Positions 7,373 to 17,115 of a stretch of 64,000 bases of DNA are shown one piece after another. Within the stretch, counting starts at the first letter, position 1. Every line of letters starts with the position of its first letter. The stretch covers positions 1-64,000 of the forward strand of contig JAQCIQ010000007.1 in assembly GCA_027592025.1 (NCBI GenBank). The letters are read 5' to 3'. Source of the DNA: Bacteroidota bacterium. GTDB lineage: Bacteria; Bacteroidota; Bacteroidia; Flavobacteriales; Flavobacteriaceae. Made by a program: the position numbers and the translations under genes. Under the pieces are notes generated by a model. It ran no database searches and was not told where the DNA came from. It saw nothing but the letters and a program-made list of their open reading frames with translations.

Positions 7373-10198
7373 ATGTCAACCCAAAAACGCCTGTTTCTTC
7401 TTGATGCCTTTGCGCTCATATTTAGAGGCTATTACGCTTTCATTAAAAATCCGAGGATCAATTCAAAAGGGCTGAATACCTCGGCGATTTTGGGTTTTAC
7501 CAATTCGTTGCTGGACGTCATCAAAAGAGAGCGACCAGACCACTTGGCGGTATGTTTTGACCGAGGTGGCAGCGACGCTCGAAACGAGATGTTCGACGCT
7601 TACAAGGCCAATCGGGACGAAACTCCTGAAGCTATTTCGTTAGCAGTACCCTATATAGAGCAAATTCTTGAAGCAATGCACATACCAGTGGTAGTTGTAC
7701 CAGGTTTTGAAGCAGATGATATAATTGGGACATTGGCCAAAAAAGCAGAGATGGCAGGATACAAAACTTATATGGTAACTCCAGATAAGGATTTTGCCCA
7801 ATTGGTCAGTGAAAATATTTTCATGTACCGCCCTCAGTTTGGAGGAGGTTATGAGGTTTGGGGTGTGGATGAGGTGAAAAAGAACTTTGAAGTAGAACAT
7901 CCCTTGCAGGTCATCGATTTCTTGGCGATGAAGGGTGATGCCGTAGACAACATTCCGGGGCTCCCAGGAATTGGAGACAAAACGGCTAAAAAACTGTTGT
8001 CTGAGTATGGCAGTATGGAAAATCTGTTGGACCATGCCCATGAACTCAAGGGTAAAATGAGAGAAAATGTCGAAGCCAGTAAGGAATTGGGCTTACTGTC
8101 CAAAAGACTTGCAACCATTATTTTAGACGTCCCTGTTGATTTCAACGAAAAGAATTACGAACTCGACACCCCTGATTTCGGGGCTGTTGAGGCCATTTTT
8201 AACGAACTGGAATTCAGAAGGCTTTTGGATAATTTAAAAAAGACCTTTCAAAACGAAGTCATAGCAACTCCTATTGAAAAAAAATCGCCTCCTTCGCAGT
8301 CTCCTGCGGCTGGGCAAGGGCAATTTTCCTTATTTGATGCGCCGATTTCCATTACCACAGAAACGAAGGAAACCTCTTTCAAACGAAACAATCTCGACAA
8401 TACACCACATTTTTACCAACTCATTCAACCGGGTTTAGCATTGGATTTGTTTGTTGAAAAACTGATGGGTCAATCCTCAGTTTGTTTTGATACTGAAACT
8501 ACAGGACTTGACCCCATAACTGCGGATTTGGTTGGTATGGCATTTTCTTGGGAGCCTCATAAAGGCTATTACATTCCGTTCCCAGAAAGTGCCCTTGAAT
8601 GCCAAACTGTAATTGAAAAATTCAAACCCTTTTTTGAGTCAGAAGCCATTGAAAAGATTGGTCAAAACCTCAAATACGACATCAAGGTCTTGGATAAATA
8701 CAAGGTTGAAGTCAAGGGACCATTGTTTGATACCATGATTGCTCACTATTTGATCAATCCTGATATGCGTCACAACATGGATGTTCTAGCAGAAACCTAT
8801 TTGAATTATAGTCCCCAACCCATTTCTGAACTCATTGGCAGCAAGGGCAAAAACCAGCGTTCAATGCGCGATGTGCCTTTGGACAAACAAACTGAATATG
8901 CAGCCGAAGACGCGGACATCACTCTTCAATTGAAGCAGCATTTTGAAATTGAATTAGAACAGGCTCAAATTAGAGTCCTGTTCGACACCATTGAAATGCC
9001 ACTGGTTAGGGTCTTGGCTCAAATGGAGCTAGAAGGGATCAATTTAGACAGCAAATTTCTTAAATCTTTGTCTGTAGATTTGAATCAAGACATACTCAAT
9101 CTGGAACAAGACATCTATCGCCTGGCAGGAGAAGAATTTAATATTGCCTCTCCAAAACAATTGGGCGTGATTCTTTTTGAAAAAATGAAATTGGTTGATA
9201 AACCCAAGAAAACCAAAACAGGTCAATATTCGACAGCCGAGGATGTGCTGTCATACCTGGCAAAAGATCACGACATCATCGACAAAATATTGTCCTATCG
9301 GGAACTCGCCAAACTCAAAAGCACCTACATCGACGCTCTACCGGGTCAGGTCTTGGAAGAAACAGGACGAGTTCATACGCAGTACCTCCAAACAGTCGCA
9401 GCGACTGGAAGATTGAGTAGTAACAACCCTAATCTTCAGAATATTCCAATTCGAACTGAGCGAGGCAAACAAGTAAGAAAGGCTTTTATCCCAAGAAACG
9501 AAGAATTTGTTTTAATGTCTGCCGATTATTCCCAAATAGAACTTAGAGTAATCGCAGCATTGAGTGAGGAAGATAACATGATCTCGGCCTTTGTTCAAGG
9601 AGAAGACATTCATGCTGCCACTGCATCTAGGGTTTTTGGAGTTCCAATAGAAAAGGTCACTAGAGAGCAAAGAAGTAATGCCAAAACCGTCAATTTTGGG
9701 ATCATTTATGGTGTTTCTGCCTTTGGATTGAGCAATCAGACCGATTTGTCTCGCAGTGAATCTAAAGATCTCATCGATTTGTATTTTGCCACTTACCCCA
9801 AACTTCAAGATTATATACAAAGTCAAATTGAATTTGCCAGAGAAAACGGCTATGTTCAAACTGTTCTAGGTAGAAGGCGGTATTTGAGTGATATCAACGC
9901 TGGAAACGCTGTAGTTCGCAGCGCTGCAGAGCGCAACGCGGTGAACGCTCCCATTCAAGGTAGCGCTGCCGACATCATCAAAATTGCGATGATTAATATT
10001 CACAAAGCCTTGTCGCAAGGAAACTTCCAATCTAAAATGCTGCTTCAAGTGCATGATGAATTGGTTTTCGACGTTTACAAGCCCGAATTGGAAACCATGA
10101 AGCAACTGATCAAAACAGCAATGGAAAATGCCTATCCTCTCAAAGTCCCCTTGGTCGTTGACGTTGGTAAAGGCGACAACTGGCTAGAAGCTCATTAA
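7373..10198 (+). CDS. polA: DNA polymerase I
   Basis: A 941-residue, three-domain repair and Okazaki-fragment-processing polymerase. Residues 1-~290 form the 5' nuclease (FDAYKANRDETP, GFEADDIIGTLA, GDAVDNIPGLPGIGDKTA). Residues ~355-535 form the 3'-5' exonuclease, which keeps its active-site motifs (FDTETTGLDP, IGQNLKYD, YAAEDADIT) and so is probably proofreading-competent. Residues ~570-941 form the polymerase: SADYSQIELR (motif A), RSNAKTVNFGIIYG (motif B) and QVHDELVF (motif C). It starts 8 nt after the glycosylasparaginase gene and may be partly read from that operon. It converges with the DUF5916 gene 4 nt downstream. Confidence 0.97.
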   Translation: MSTQKRLFLLDAFALIFRGYYAFIKNPRINSKGLNTSAILGFTNSLLDVIKRERPDHLAVCFDRGGSDARNEMFDAYKANRDETPEAISLAVPYIEQILEAMHIPVVVVPGFEADDIIGTLAKKAEMAGYKTYMVTPDKDFAQLVSENIFMYRPQFGGGYEVWGVDEVKKNFEVEHPLQVIDFLAMKGDAVDNIPGLPGIGDKTAKKLLSEYGSMENLLDHAHELKGKMRENVEASKELGLLSKRLATIILDVPVDFNEKNYELDTPDFGAVEAIFNELEFRRLLDNLKKTFQNEVIATPIEKKSPPSQSPAAGQGQFSLFDAPISITTETKETSFKRNNLDNTPHFYQLIQPGLALDLFVEKLMGQSSVCFDTETTGLDPITADLVGMAFSWEPHKGYYIPFPESALECQTVIEKFKPFFESEAIEKIGQNLKYDIKVLDKYKVEVKGPLFDTMIAHYLINPDMRHNMDVLAETYLNYSPQPISELIGSKGKNQRSMRDVPLDKQTEYAAEDADITLQLKQHFEIELEQAQIRVLFDTIEMPLVRVLAQMELEGINLDSKFLKSLSVDLNQDILNLEQDIYRLAGEEFNIASPKQLGVILFEKMKLVDKPKKTKTGQYSTAEDVLSYLAKDHDIIDKILSYRELAKLKSTYIDALPGQVLEETGRVHTQYLQTVAATGRLSSNNPNLQNIPIRTERGKQVRKAFIPRNEEFVLMSADYSQIELRVIAALSEEDNMISAFVQGEDIHAATASRVFGVPIEKVTREQRSNAKTVNFGIIYGVSAFGLSNQTDLSRSESKDLIDLYFATYPKLQDYIQSQIEFARENGYVQTVLGRRRYLSDINAGNAVVRSAAERNAVNAPIQGSAADIIKIAMINIHKALSQGNFQSKMLLQVHDELVFDVYKPELETMKQLIKTAMENAYPLKVPLVVDVGKGDNWLEAH

Positions 10199-10202
10199 TG
10201 TT

Positions 10203-12827
10203 TTATAACAGAAAGCGGTAGGTAGCCTTGATTAAAAAGGTGTTGCTCGGCTTTTGAGCCAACCAATAGTCGTTGAGGTTTTCGGCCAAACCTTCATTGT
10301 AATCGCCAGAGGAAGAAACCCCTTGAGACCAAACAAGGAACAACTCAGAGCCTGGAATATACTCCCATCTCAACACGAGATTGGATAGGAATTGAACAAC
10401 AGAAAAGTCAGGTTTTCCAAAGCTAAAATCGTCAATACCATCTCGATCTTCGTCCACTTGGTAAGAATTGGTTGCACCAGAAAACGCTATCTGAGCATCG
10501 TCGTAGATATGATATCGGTCGCTCAATCGGTCGGCGACAGAATTGGTAACGTATTTAAAATTGCTGTAATTACCATTGCTCACAAAAGGTTGTCCATAAT
10601 ATTGAACCGTCAAGTTTGGATTGATGGTATAATTGACCCTTAAAGAAGCCGACAGGGTATTGTTGTCAATTGAGGCCATAATATATCGGGGAGTGCCGTT
10701 AAAAGCTGTTTCGGTGACATATTGAGTTTTGTTTGGCCTAATAGAATACTCTGGACTAAATGCGATGGTCAAGGCGTCCATGGGCTGATAAGTTAGTCCC
10801 ACTTGAAAACGCTTCATGGAAAAGTTGTTTTCATTCGCTTGAGCGTAAAAAATTCCTCCAAAACCGCTAAGTCTTTTTCTTTCATCACTTTTGACATCAA
10901 AGGAAATTGCGTTTTCTTCTGAAAAACGCCAAATTGGTCCACCTCTCAAGGTCGTAGTTTCCAAAATACGAGGCTTGTGAAATAATCCAAGCTCAAAATT
11001 CCAATTGTTAAATAGCCCTATTTCATTATTCAAACGGTATTCCATTCGGTTGTAGTTACCTTGAAAATCAAATGAGGAAAACTGAAGAAATCGGCTAGAA
11101 ATAGTTCTAAACCGGCCGATGGGTTTAAGAATTTTGTATCTCAAAGACACGTATTGACGGACAAAATCTGTTTGCCTCAAAAAACCGATGTCGTTCAATT
11201 CAATCTCTGGAGAACGGAAATGAAATCCAATGCTGTAGCCAAAATTTCCGCCTCCTCTTTTGTTAAATGAAAAACGCCCACCCGTCCCTGTTAAAGATGT
11301 TCTGGTAGGATCGACTGAAAGATGATCGGCGTCTGGTCGCTGAAAAAGATGCACTTGAGATAGCTGAGTGTTCAATATGGCTTCTTTGCTACCAACGACA
11401 TGACTGAAAACAAATTTTCCTTCTACAGCATACTCGCGGTTTTGCCACTGGTGTTGAAAATCCAGCCCTCCAGAATAAGCGGAGGTGTGCAAACCATCGA
11501 GATTGACTGGCAGATCTCCCCTGTTAACGGCGGTAAACATTCCCCCTACAAAGGAATTGTCGTTGTTAAAATCTTTTTGCACTCTTGCTACTGCGTAATT
11601 CGTCAGAGGTTCTACTTCTACCTCACTCCGCTCATTCCCGTCTTGCACTTGAGCAAATTCACGTCGAGTAAGACTTTCCAATAATCCGATGGACCAGCCG
11701 CTTTGAGTTTTTCCAGAGAATTTTGCGGCTCCCAAAATAGCCGTACTAATAGGTTGATCGACAAATCCACTGGAATCAGGGTAACCTTGGGGACTCCGGC
11801 CAATTCGTCGGGAATAGAAGAGATTATCACTTTCGCCACCGAAATTAAAATCAAAAATGGACTTATTTTCTACGAAGAAGGGGCGCTGTTCTTTAAAAAA
11901 AATTTCAAATCCGTCTAGGGCTATTTGAGCTGGGTCGGCTTCAACCTGTCCAAAATCAGGATTAACAGTAAGGTCCAAGGTCAAATCGTTAGTCACCCCT
12001 ATTTTGGCATCCAGTCCGGCGTTAAGTCCAAAATCCTTTCCGTCGCGAAAGGGATTACCTGCTTCTGCAGGATAATTGTCCAGTTGAGAGACGACAAACG
12101 GTTGAACCTCCTTTTGCTTTTGGGGCTCTAGATCATTAAGTCCAGTCAGCACACCAGATTCACTCACAAATCCAGCTGCATCTGCAGGAATACGTTGCCA
12201 TAGGGAAAATTCATTGAGCCTGAAGTTTTGTCGACCAAAATTGAGTCCCCAATTCTGCTTTGCTTCTTTTCCAAAACGCAATTGAGAAAAAGGAATTTTC
12301 ATTTCTGCGGCCCAGCCTTTGTCGTCAACTACAGCATTGGTGTACCAAATGGGGTTCCAACTGTCGTCAAAATTGTCTCCATTGCGAGTAACAATCTCAT
12401 CTCCTTTGACGCCGGTAGCGGTAACAGTAAACATAAAACCTGTGCGCTGGTCGTTGTAGCTGTCAAACAGAATATTGGCTCTGTCGCCTACAAACCCATC
12501 TCGACGAGACAAACGTTGTACAATTTTTTCAGGTTCCGAATCAAATGCTCGAAAGGCAACGTATAAAAATTTATCGTCGTAGATGATTTTAAACTGAGAT
12601 TGATATTCTGGAGCTGTGTTTTCATTTGGGTCAAACTCGACAAAATCACCTGACCATTCGACTTCATTCCAAACCTTATCATCTAAAACCCCATCGATTT
12701 CAGGGGCGTTTTGGGTCATGTGCTTGGTAGTGTAGGTTTTTCTTGGAACTGGATTCTGAGCAAATCCAAAAGACATGATCAGACATGCCATGATTAGCAA
12801 CAGCGCAACTTTTGAGGAGTGAGTCAT
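10203..12827 (-). CDS. DUF5916 outer-membrane protein with N-terminal CBM9-like domain
   Basis: An 874-residue exported protein. A Sec signal peptide ends near FGFA-Q. Residues ~35-220 resemble the family 9 carbohydrate-binding-like domain (APEIDGVLDDKVWNEV, then FLYVAFRAFDSEP). The rest matches the DUF5916 pattern: NPDFGQVEADPAQ, FFKEQRPFFVEN, FYSRRIGRSP, then alternating amphipathic strands typical of an outer-membrane beta-barrel, ending in the aromatic-rich strand ATYRFLL. The function of this abundant Bacteroidota family is unsettled; the CBM9-like part hints at glycan or peptide contact at the surface. It stands alone, convergent with polA and divergent from rplM. Confidence 0.8.
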   Translation of the reverse strand: MTHSSKVALLLIMACLIMSFGFAQNPVPRKTYTTKHMTQNAPEIDGVLDDKVWNEVEWSGDFVEFDPNENTAPEYQSQFKIIYDDKFLYVAFRAFDSEPEKIVQRLSRRDGFVGDRANILFDSYNDQRTGFMFTVTATGVKGDEIVTRNGDNFDDSWNPIWYTNAVVDDKGWAAEMKIPFSQLRFGKEAKQNWGLNFGRQNFRLNEFSLWQRIPADAAGFVSESGVLTGLNDLEPQKQKEVQPFVVSQLDNYPAEAGNPFRDGKDFGLNAGLDAKIGVTNDLTLDLTVNPDFGQVEADPAQIALDGFEIFFKEQRPFFVENKSIFDFNFGGESDNLFYSRRIGRSPQGYPDSSGFVDQPISTAILGAAKFSGKTQSGWSIGLLESLTRREFAQVQDGNERSEVEVEPLTNYAVARVQKDFNNDNSFVGGMFTAVNRGDLPVNLDGLHTSAYSGGLDFQHQWQNREYAVEGKFVFSHVVGSKEAILNTQLSQVHLFQRPDADHLSVDPTRTSLTGTGGRFSFNKRGGGNFGYSIGFHFRSPEIELNDIGFLRQTDFVRQYVSLRYKILKPIGRFRTISSRFLQFSSFDFQGNYNRMEYRLNNEIGLFNNWNFELGLFHKPRILETTTLRGGPIWRFSEENAISFDVKSDERKRLSGFGGIFYAQANENNFSMKRFQVGLTYQPMDALTIAFSPEYSIRPNKTQYVTETAFNGTPRYIMASIDNNTLSASLRVNYTINPNLTVQYYGQPFVSNGNYSNFKYVTNSVADRLSDRYHIYDDAQIAFSGATNSYQVDEDRDGIDDFSFGKPDFSVVQFLSNLVLRWEYIPGSELFLVWSQGVSSSGDYNEGLAENLNDYWLAQKPSNTFLIKATYRFLL

Positions 12828-12883
12828 TAGAACAAAATTGGGGACAAAATTGAAGTAAATATTTTAATGTGGCGTTAATTTGA

Positions 12884-12891
12884 CAAAAATA
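12884..12891 (-). promoter_or_regulatory. Candidate -7 box of the DUF5916 gene
   Basis: The minus strand reads TATTTTTG, an exact TAnnTTTG match, 56 nt upstream of the start codon at 12827. No convincing TTG lies at the expected -33 distance. Confidence 0.35.
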
Positions 12892-12965
12892 CTTCAAACA
12901 GATAGGCTTGTTGAACCTCTTAATCGTCTAAAAATTATTATTCAAAAAAAATACCAGACAAGCAA

Positions 12966-12996
12966 TTTGCGAATCAAATATATAATTGTAGATTTG
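12966..12996 (+). promoter_or_regulatory. Bacteroidota promoter of the rplM operon
   Basis: TTTG (12966-12969), a 19 nt spacer and TAGATTTG (12989-12996) match the primary sigma-factor promoter of Bacteroidota (TTG, 19-21 nt, TAnnTTTG) in both boxes and in spacing. The expected transcript start is near 13001, giving a leader of about 38 nt before the GTG at 13039. This is the best two-box promoter in the window. Confidence 0.7.
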
Positions 12997-13000
12997 CAAG

Positions 13001-13015
13001 CCGTTTTCAGAACGG
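13001..13015 (+). promoter_or_regulatory. Small hairpin at the 5' end of the rplM leader
   Basis: CCGTT and AACGG (5-bp arms, 5-nt loop) form a hairpin right where the transcript should begin. It could stabilise the mRNA or be part of an L13 autoregulatory leader. It is too small to identify from sequence alone. Confidence 0.35.
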
Positions 13016-13038
13016 AATTTAATTGAAATTTTTACACA

Positions 13039-13494
13039 GTGGATACACTTAGTTATAAAACCATATCAGCCAATAAAGCAACGATTGAGAAATCGTGGGT
13101 ACTGGTTGACGCAGAGGGTCTAGCGTTAGGCCGTTTGTCATCTGTCGTTGCAATCCTATTGCGCGGTAAACACAAAACCAGTTATACGCCACATACCGAC
13201 TGTGGAGACAACGTCATTGTTGTCAATGCAGAGAAAGTTGCGCTGACTGGGAACAAATGGGCCGACAAAACCTATATCCGACATACTGGTTATCCAGGTG
13301 GGCAGCGTTCTTTAACCGCTCAAGAGATGTTTAAGAAAGATCCTACCCGATTGGTTGAAAAAGCGGTAAAGGGCATGTTGCCAAAAAACAAACTTGGCGC
13401 TGAATTGTTCCGCAACCTGAAAGTTGTTTCTGGAGCAGATCATCAATATGAGGCACAACAACCTAAGGTCATTAACCTTAACGATATCAAATAA
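13039..13494 (+). CDS. rplM: 50S ribosomal protein L13 (uL13)
   Basis: A 151-residue L13. Features include WVLVDAEGLALGRLSSVVA, LLRGKHKTSYTPHTDCGDNVIVVNAEK, the YIRHTGYPGG motif and VKGMLPKNKLG, all at family positions. It starts with GTG at 13039; no ATG is available before the conserved region, and the promoter at 12966-12996 fits this start. The stop overlaps the rpsI start by one base (TAATG), the usual coupling of this pair. L13 is an early-assembly protein of the large subunit. Confidence 0.98.
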   Translation: MDTLSYKTISANKATIEKSWVLVDAEGLALGRLSSVVAILLRGKHKTSYTPHTDCGDNVIVVNAEKVALTGNKWADKTYIRHTGYPGGQRSLTAQEMFKKDPTRLVEKAVKGMLPKNKLGAELFRNLKVVSGADHQYEAQQPKVINLNDIK

Positions 13495-13880
13495 TGGAAG
13501 TAGTACACAAAATAGGACGTCGTAAGACAGCAGTTGCTCGTGCGTACGTCTCTAAAGGAAAAGGTAACATCACGGTAAACAAAAAAGACATGGCGGTTTA
13601 TTTTGCCACTGCTCCTTTACAATATAAAGTGACTCAGCCTTTAATGCTCACCGATAACGAAAAGTCTTTTGATATCAAAATCAGTGTATTGGGTGGTGGT
13701 GTAACAGGACAGGCAGAAGCCGTTCGATTGGCCATTTCTCGTGCCCTGTGTGAAATCAATGAAGAATATAGAGCTATTTTGAAGCCCGAAGGCTTATTGA
13801 CTCGTGATCCAAGAATGGTTGAGCGTAAGAAATTCGGACAGAAAAAAGCCCGTAAGAAATTCCAATTCTCTAAACGATAA
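13494..13880 (+). CDS. rpsI: 30S ribosomal protein S9 (uS9)
   Basis: A 128-residue S9 with IGRRKTAVARAYV at the N terminus, GGGVTGQAEAVRLAISRAL in the middle and the basic C-terminal tail GQKKARKKFQFSKR, whose last residues reach the P-site tRNA. Length and ends are complete. Translation is coupled to rplM by a 1-nt overlap. The 122 nt that follow, before rpsB, contain several hairpins. Confidence 0.98.
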   Translation: MEVVHKIGRRKTAVARAYVSKGKGNITVNKKDMAVYFATAPLQYKVTQPLMLTDNEKSFDIKISVLGGGVTGQAEAVRLAISRALCEINEEYRAILKPEGLLTRDPRMVERKKFGQKKARKKFQFSKR

Positions 13881-13886
13881 TTGGAT

Positions 13887-13964
13887 AACGGTGTCCACAG
13901 GCACTGTTGACTATTTAAACTCAATTAGTTTAGCATCTAAATGGTGAAGGCCGCAAAAAGCGCC
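13887..13964 (+). promoter_or_regulatory. Structured spacer between rpsI and rpsB
   Basis: Three hairpins follow one another: 13887-13908 (9 pairs including one G-U, one bulged T, loop ACA), 13916-13932 (TAAACT/AGTTTA, loop CAATT), and 13949-13964 (GGCCGC/GCGCC with one bulged C, loop AAAAA). None is followed by a T run, so they do not look like simple terminators. A leader for feedback by S2, which is known in other bacteria for rpsB-tsf, is a reasonable guess. Confidence 0.4.
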
Positions 13965-14002
13965 ACTTGATCATTGCTAAATCAGAACGTAAACTAAGCA
14001 CA

Positions 14003-14782
14003 ATGGAAAAAGTAGATGTAAAATCACTTCTCGAGGCAGGCGTACATTTTGGCCACCTCACCCGTAAATGGGACCCCAACATGGCACCATATGTCTATAT
14101 GGAGCGCAATGGCATTCACATTATCAACCTGTACAAAACTGCAGCTAAAATTGAAGAGGCAGCTATGGCAATGGCTAAAATCGCAGCTTCAGGTCGTAAG
14201 ATTTTGTTCCTAGCCACCAAAAAACAAGCCAAGGAAATCGTTGCTCAAACGGCATCGGAGCTTAACATGCCTTACATCACTGAGCGCTGGCCTGGCGGTA
14301 TGTTGACCAATTTTGTCACCATTCGTAAAGCGGTCAAGAAAATGTCTATGATTGATCGTATGAAAAAAGACGGCACATTCAATACTTTATCTAAGAAAGA
14401 ACGTCTTCAAGTTGACCGTTTGAGAACCAAGTTAGAAAAAAACTTAGGTTCAATTTCCGATATGACAAGATTGCCTGCGGCATTGTTCATTGTTGACATC
14501 AAACGTGAGCACATCGCCGTTAAAGAAGCTCAAAAACTCAATATTCCAATCTTCGCCATGGTGGATACCAATTCTGACCCTCGTGAGGTTGACTATGTAA
14601 TTCCAGCGAACGATGACGCTTCAAAATCCATCAGCAAAGTACTTCAATATATCGCCTCAGGTGTTTCCGAAGGCCTAATGGATCGCAAAGCAGATTCTGA
14701 TGCTGATATCAATCTAGATGATACTGCCGCAGTTGGAAAGTCAAAAGCGTCTAAAACAGTCGCTGTAAGAGAAGAAGAATAA
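14003..14782 (+). CDS. rpsB: 30S ribosomal protein S2 (uS2)
   Basis: A 259-residue S2: LLEAGVHFGHLTRKWDP at the N terminus, then RNGIHIINLYKT, FLATKKQAKEIV, ERWPGGMLTNF, and the late PIFAMVDTNSDP and IPANDDASKSI motifs. I choose the ATG at 14003, giving MEKVDVKSLL, which matches the normal start of the family. An in-frame upstream ATT/ATC stretch adds 12 unlikely residues. A short acidic/basic tail follows the conserved core. tsf follows after 36 nt, the usual rpsB-tsf pair. Confidence 0.97.
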   Translation: MEKVDVKSLLEAGVHFGHLTRKWDPNMAPYVYMERNGIHIINLYKTAAKIEEAAMAMAKIAASGRKILFLATKKQAKEIVAQTASELNMPYITERWPGGMLTNFVTIRKAVKKMSMIDRMKKDGTFNTLSKKERLQVDRLRTKLEKNLGSISDMTRLPAALFIVDIKREHIAVKEAQKLNIPIFAMVDTNSDPREVDYVIPANDDASKSISKVLQYIASGVSEGLMDRKADSDADINLDDTAAVGKSKASKTVAVREEE

Positions 14783-14818
14783 ACTCATTTTTATTAATCA
14801 CCACTTTATTATTATACC

Positions 14819-15643
14819 ATGACTAATATTACAGCAGCCGAAGTCAATAAATTAAGACAGACAACAGGTGCCGGAATGATGGATTGCAAAAAAGCTCTTG
14901 TTGAAGCTGAAGGCAATTTCGAAACAGCCATTGAAATCTTAAGAAAAAAAGGACAAAAAGTAGCCGCCAATCGCGCCGATCGAGATTCGAGTGAAGGTGT
15001 AGCTATGGCAAAAGTTAACGACAGCGCCACTCGTGGTGTAGTTTTTACCTTGAACTGTGAAACAGATTTTGTTGCCAAAAATGACAGCTATGTAGCCTTG
15101 GCTCATGCCATGTCTGAAATTGCCTTAAAACACGACAGTTTAGACGCTGTTTTGGGAGCTGATTTTGGAGGCATGACAGTAGCCGAAAAACTAACTGAAC
15201 AGACTGGCGTAATTGGAGAGAAAATTGAGATCGGATCTTTTAAAGTTTTGGAGGCGGCCTTCGTTGGTTCATACATTCACGCTGGAAATAAGATTGCAAC
15301 TATTGTAGGATTGTCTGCTAATGTCGAAGGTGCTACAACAGCGGCCAGAGATGTTGCCATGCAAGCTGCGGCTATGGATCCAATTGCTTTGGACGAACAT
15401 GGCGTTGATGCTGTGACCATTGAAAAAGAGATCGAAATCGCTAAGGACCAATTGCGTCAAGAAGGAAAACCAGAGGCCATGTTAGACAATATTGCCAAAG
15501 GAAAACTGAACCGATTCTTTAAAGATAACACTTTGGTGAACCAAGATTTTATTAAAGACAGCAAATTCAGCGTTTCTGATTACGTCAAATCTGTAAATAC
15601 AGATCTGAAGGTAGTAGGCTTTGCGAGGGTTGCGCTCGGATAA
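14819..15643 (+). CDS. tsf: Elongation factor Ts
   Basis: A 274-residue EF-Ts, the guanine-nucleotide exchange factor for EF-Tu. The N-terminal UBA-like domain carries LRQTTGAGMMDCKKALVEAEGN, and the core has NCETDFVAKND (the TDFV motif that contacts EF-Tu). The C-terminal region has QEGKPEAMLDNIAKGKLNRFF. Length fits the standard family. Its end is followed by a strong intrinsic terminator, closing the rplM-tsf transcription block. Confidence 0.97.
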   Translation: MTNITAAEVNKLRQTTGAGMMDCKKALVEAEGNFETAIEILRKKGQKVAANRADRDSSEGVAMAKVNDSATRGVVFTLNCETDFVAKNDSYVALAHAMSEIALKHDSLDAVLGADFGGMTVAEKLTEQTGVIGEKIEIGSFKVLEAAFVGSYIHAGNKIATIVGLSANVEGATTAARDVAMQAAAMDPIALDEHGVDAVTIEKEIEIAKDQLRQEGKPEAMLDNIAKGKLNRFFKDNTLVNQDFIKDSKFSVSDYVKSVNTDLKVVGFARVALG

Positions 15644-15661
15644 ATAGAACAACTTGAATTT

Positions 15662-16468
<807 letters not shown>

Positions 16469-16496
16469 TCACCGTTTGATTTAAATAGAAAACAAA

Positions 16497-17054
16497 ATGG
16501 AGGAGGAAATTTCTTTTATCATCGAAAGCACCGAGGAATCCATGTCAAAATCTCTGGATTTTCTCAAAAAAGAGTTTGCAAACATTAGGGCAGGAAAAGC
16601 TAGTCCGGCCATGCTTGGAAGTATTATAGTGGAATACTATGGCACGCCCACACCTTTGAATCAAATGGCGAATGTCAATGCGCCTGACGGTAGAACGATA
16701 ATAGTGCAACCTTATGAAAAGTCTTCCCTTCAAAACATCGAACACAGCATCATGGTTGCCAATTTGGGATTCAACCCCATGAATAACGGAGAGGCTTTGA
16801 TCATCAATGTTCCACCTTTGACCGAAGAACGACGTCGGGAATTGGCCAAAATGGCCAAAGCGGCTAGCGAGGAGGCCAAAATCCTAATCCGCAACGCAAG
16901 GAAAGAAGGCAATTCTGATGTGAAAAAATTGGAACATGCTTCTGAGGACATGAAAAGCAATACCGAAATAGACATTCAAAAGATTACGGATGACTACATC
17001 AAAAAAGTAGATGCCCTGTTTTTACTGAAAGAACAGGAAATTATGACGGTTTAG
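16497..17054 (+). CDS. frr: Ribosome recycling factor
   Basis: A 185-residue RRF, which with EF-G splits post-termination ribosomes. The conserved FANIRAGKASPAMLGSI segment with its arginine, the YYGTPTPLNQMANV hinge, and the three-helix-bundle part (PPLTEERRRELAKMAK, ARKEGNSDVKKL) are all present. The complete family length is kept. Second gene of the pyrH-frr unit. Confidence 0.97.
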   Translation: MEEEISFIIESTEESMSKSLDFLKKEFANIRAGKASPAMLGSIIVEYYGTPTPLNQMANVNAPDGRTIIVQPYEKSSLQNIEHSIMVANLGFNPMNNGEALIINVPPLTEERRRELAKMAKAASEEAKILIRNARKEGNSDVKKLEHASEDMKSNTEIDIQKITDDYIKKVDALFLLKEQEIMTV

Positions 17055-17089
17055 TCTAGACTTGCAGTCTTTTTTCACATTGATATCGT

Positions 17090-17097
17090 TACCTTTG
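17090..17097 (+). promoter_or_regulatory. Candidate -7 box of the MMPL/RND exporter gene
   Basis: TACCTTTG is an exact TAnnTTTG match, 18 nt before the GTG at 17116. The nearest upstream TTG (17062-17064) is 25 nt away, longer than the usual spacer. Confidence 0.4.
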
Positions 17098-17115
17098 CAG
17101 CTTTAAAAAATCAAT

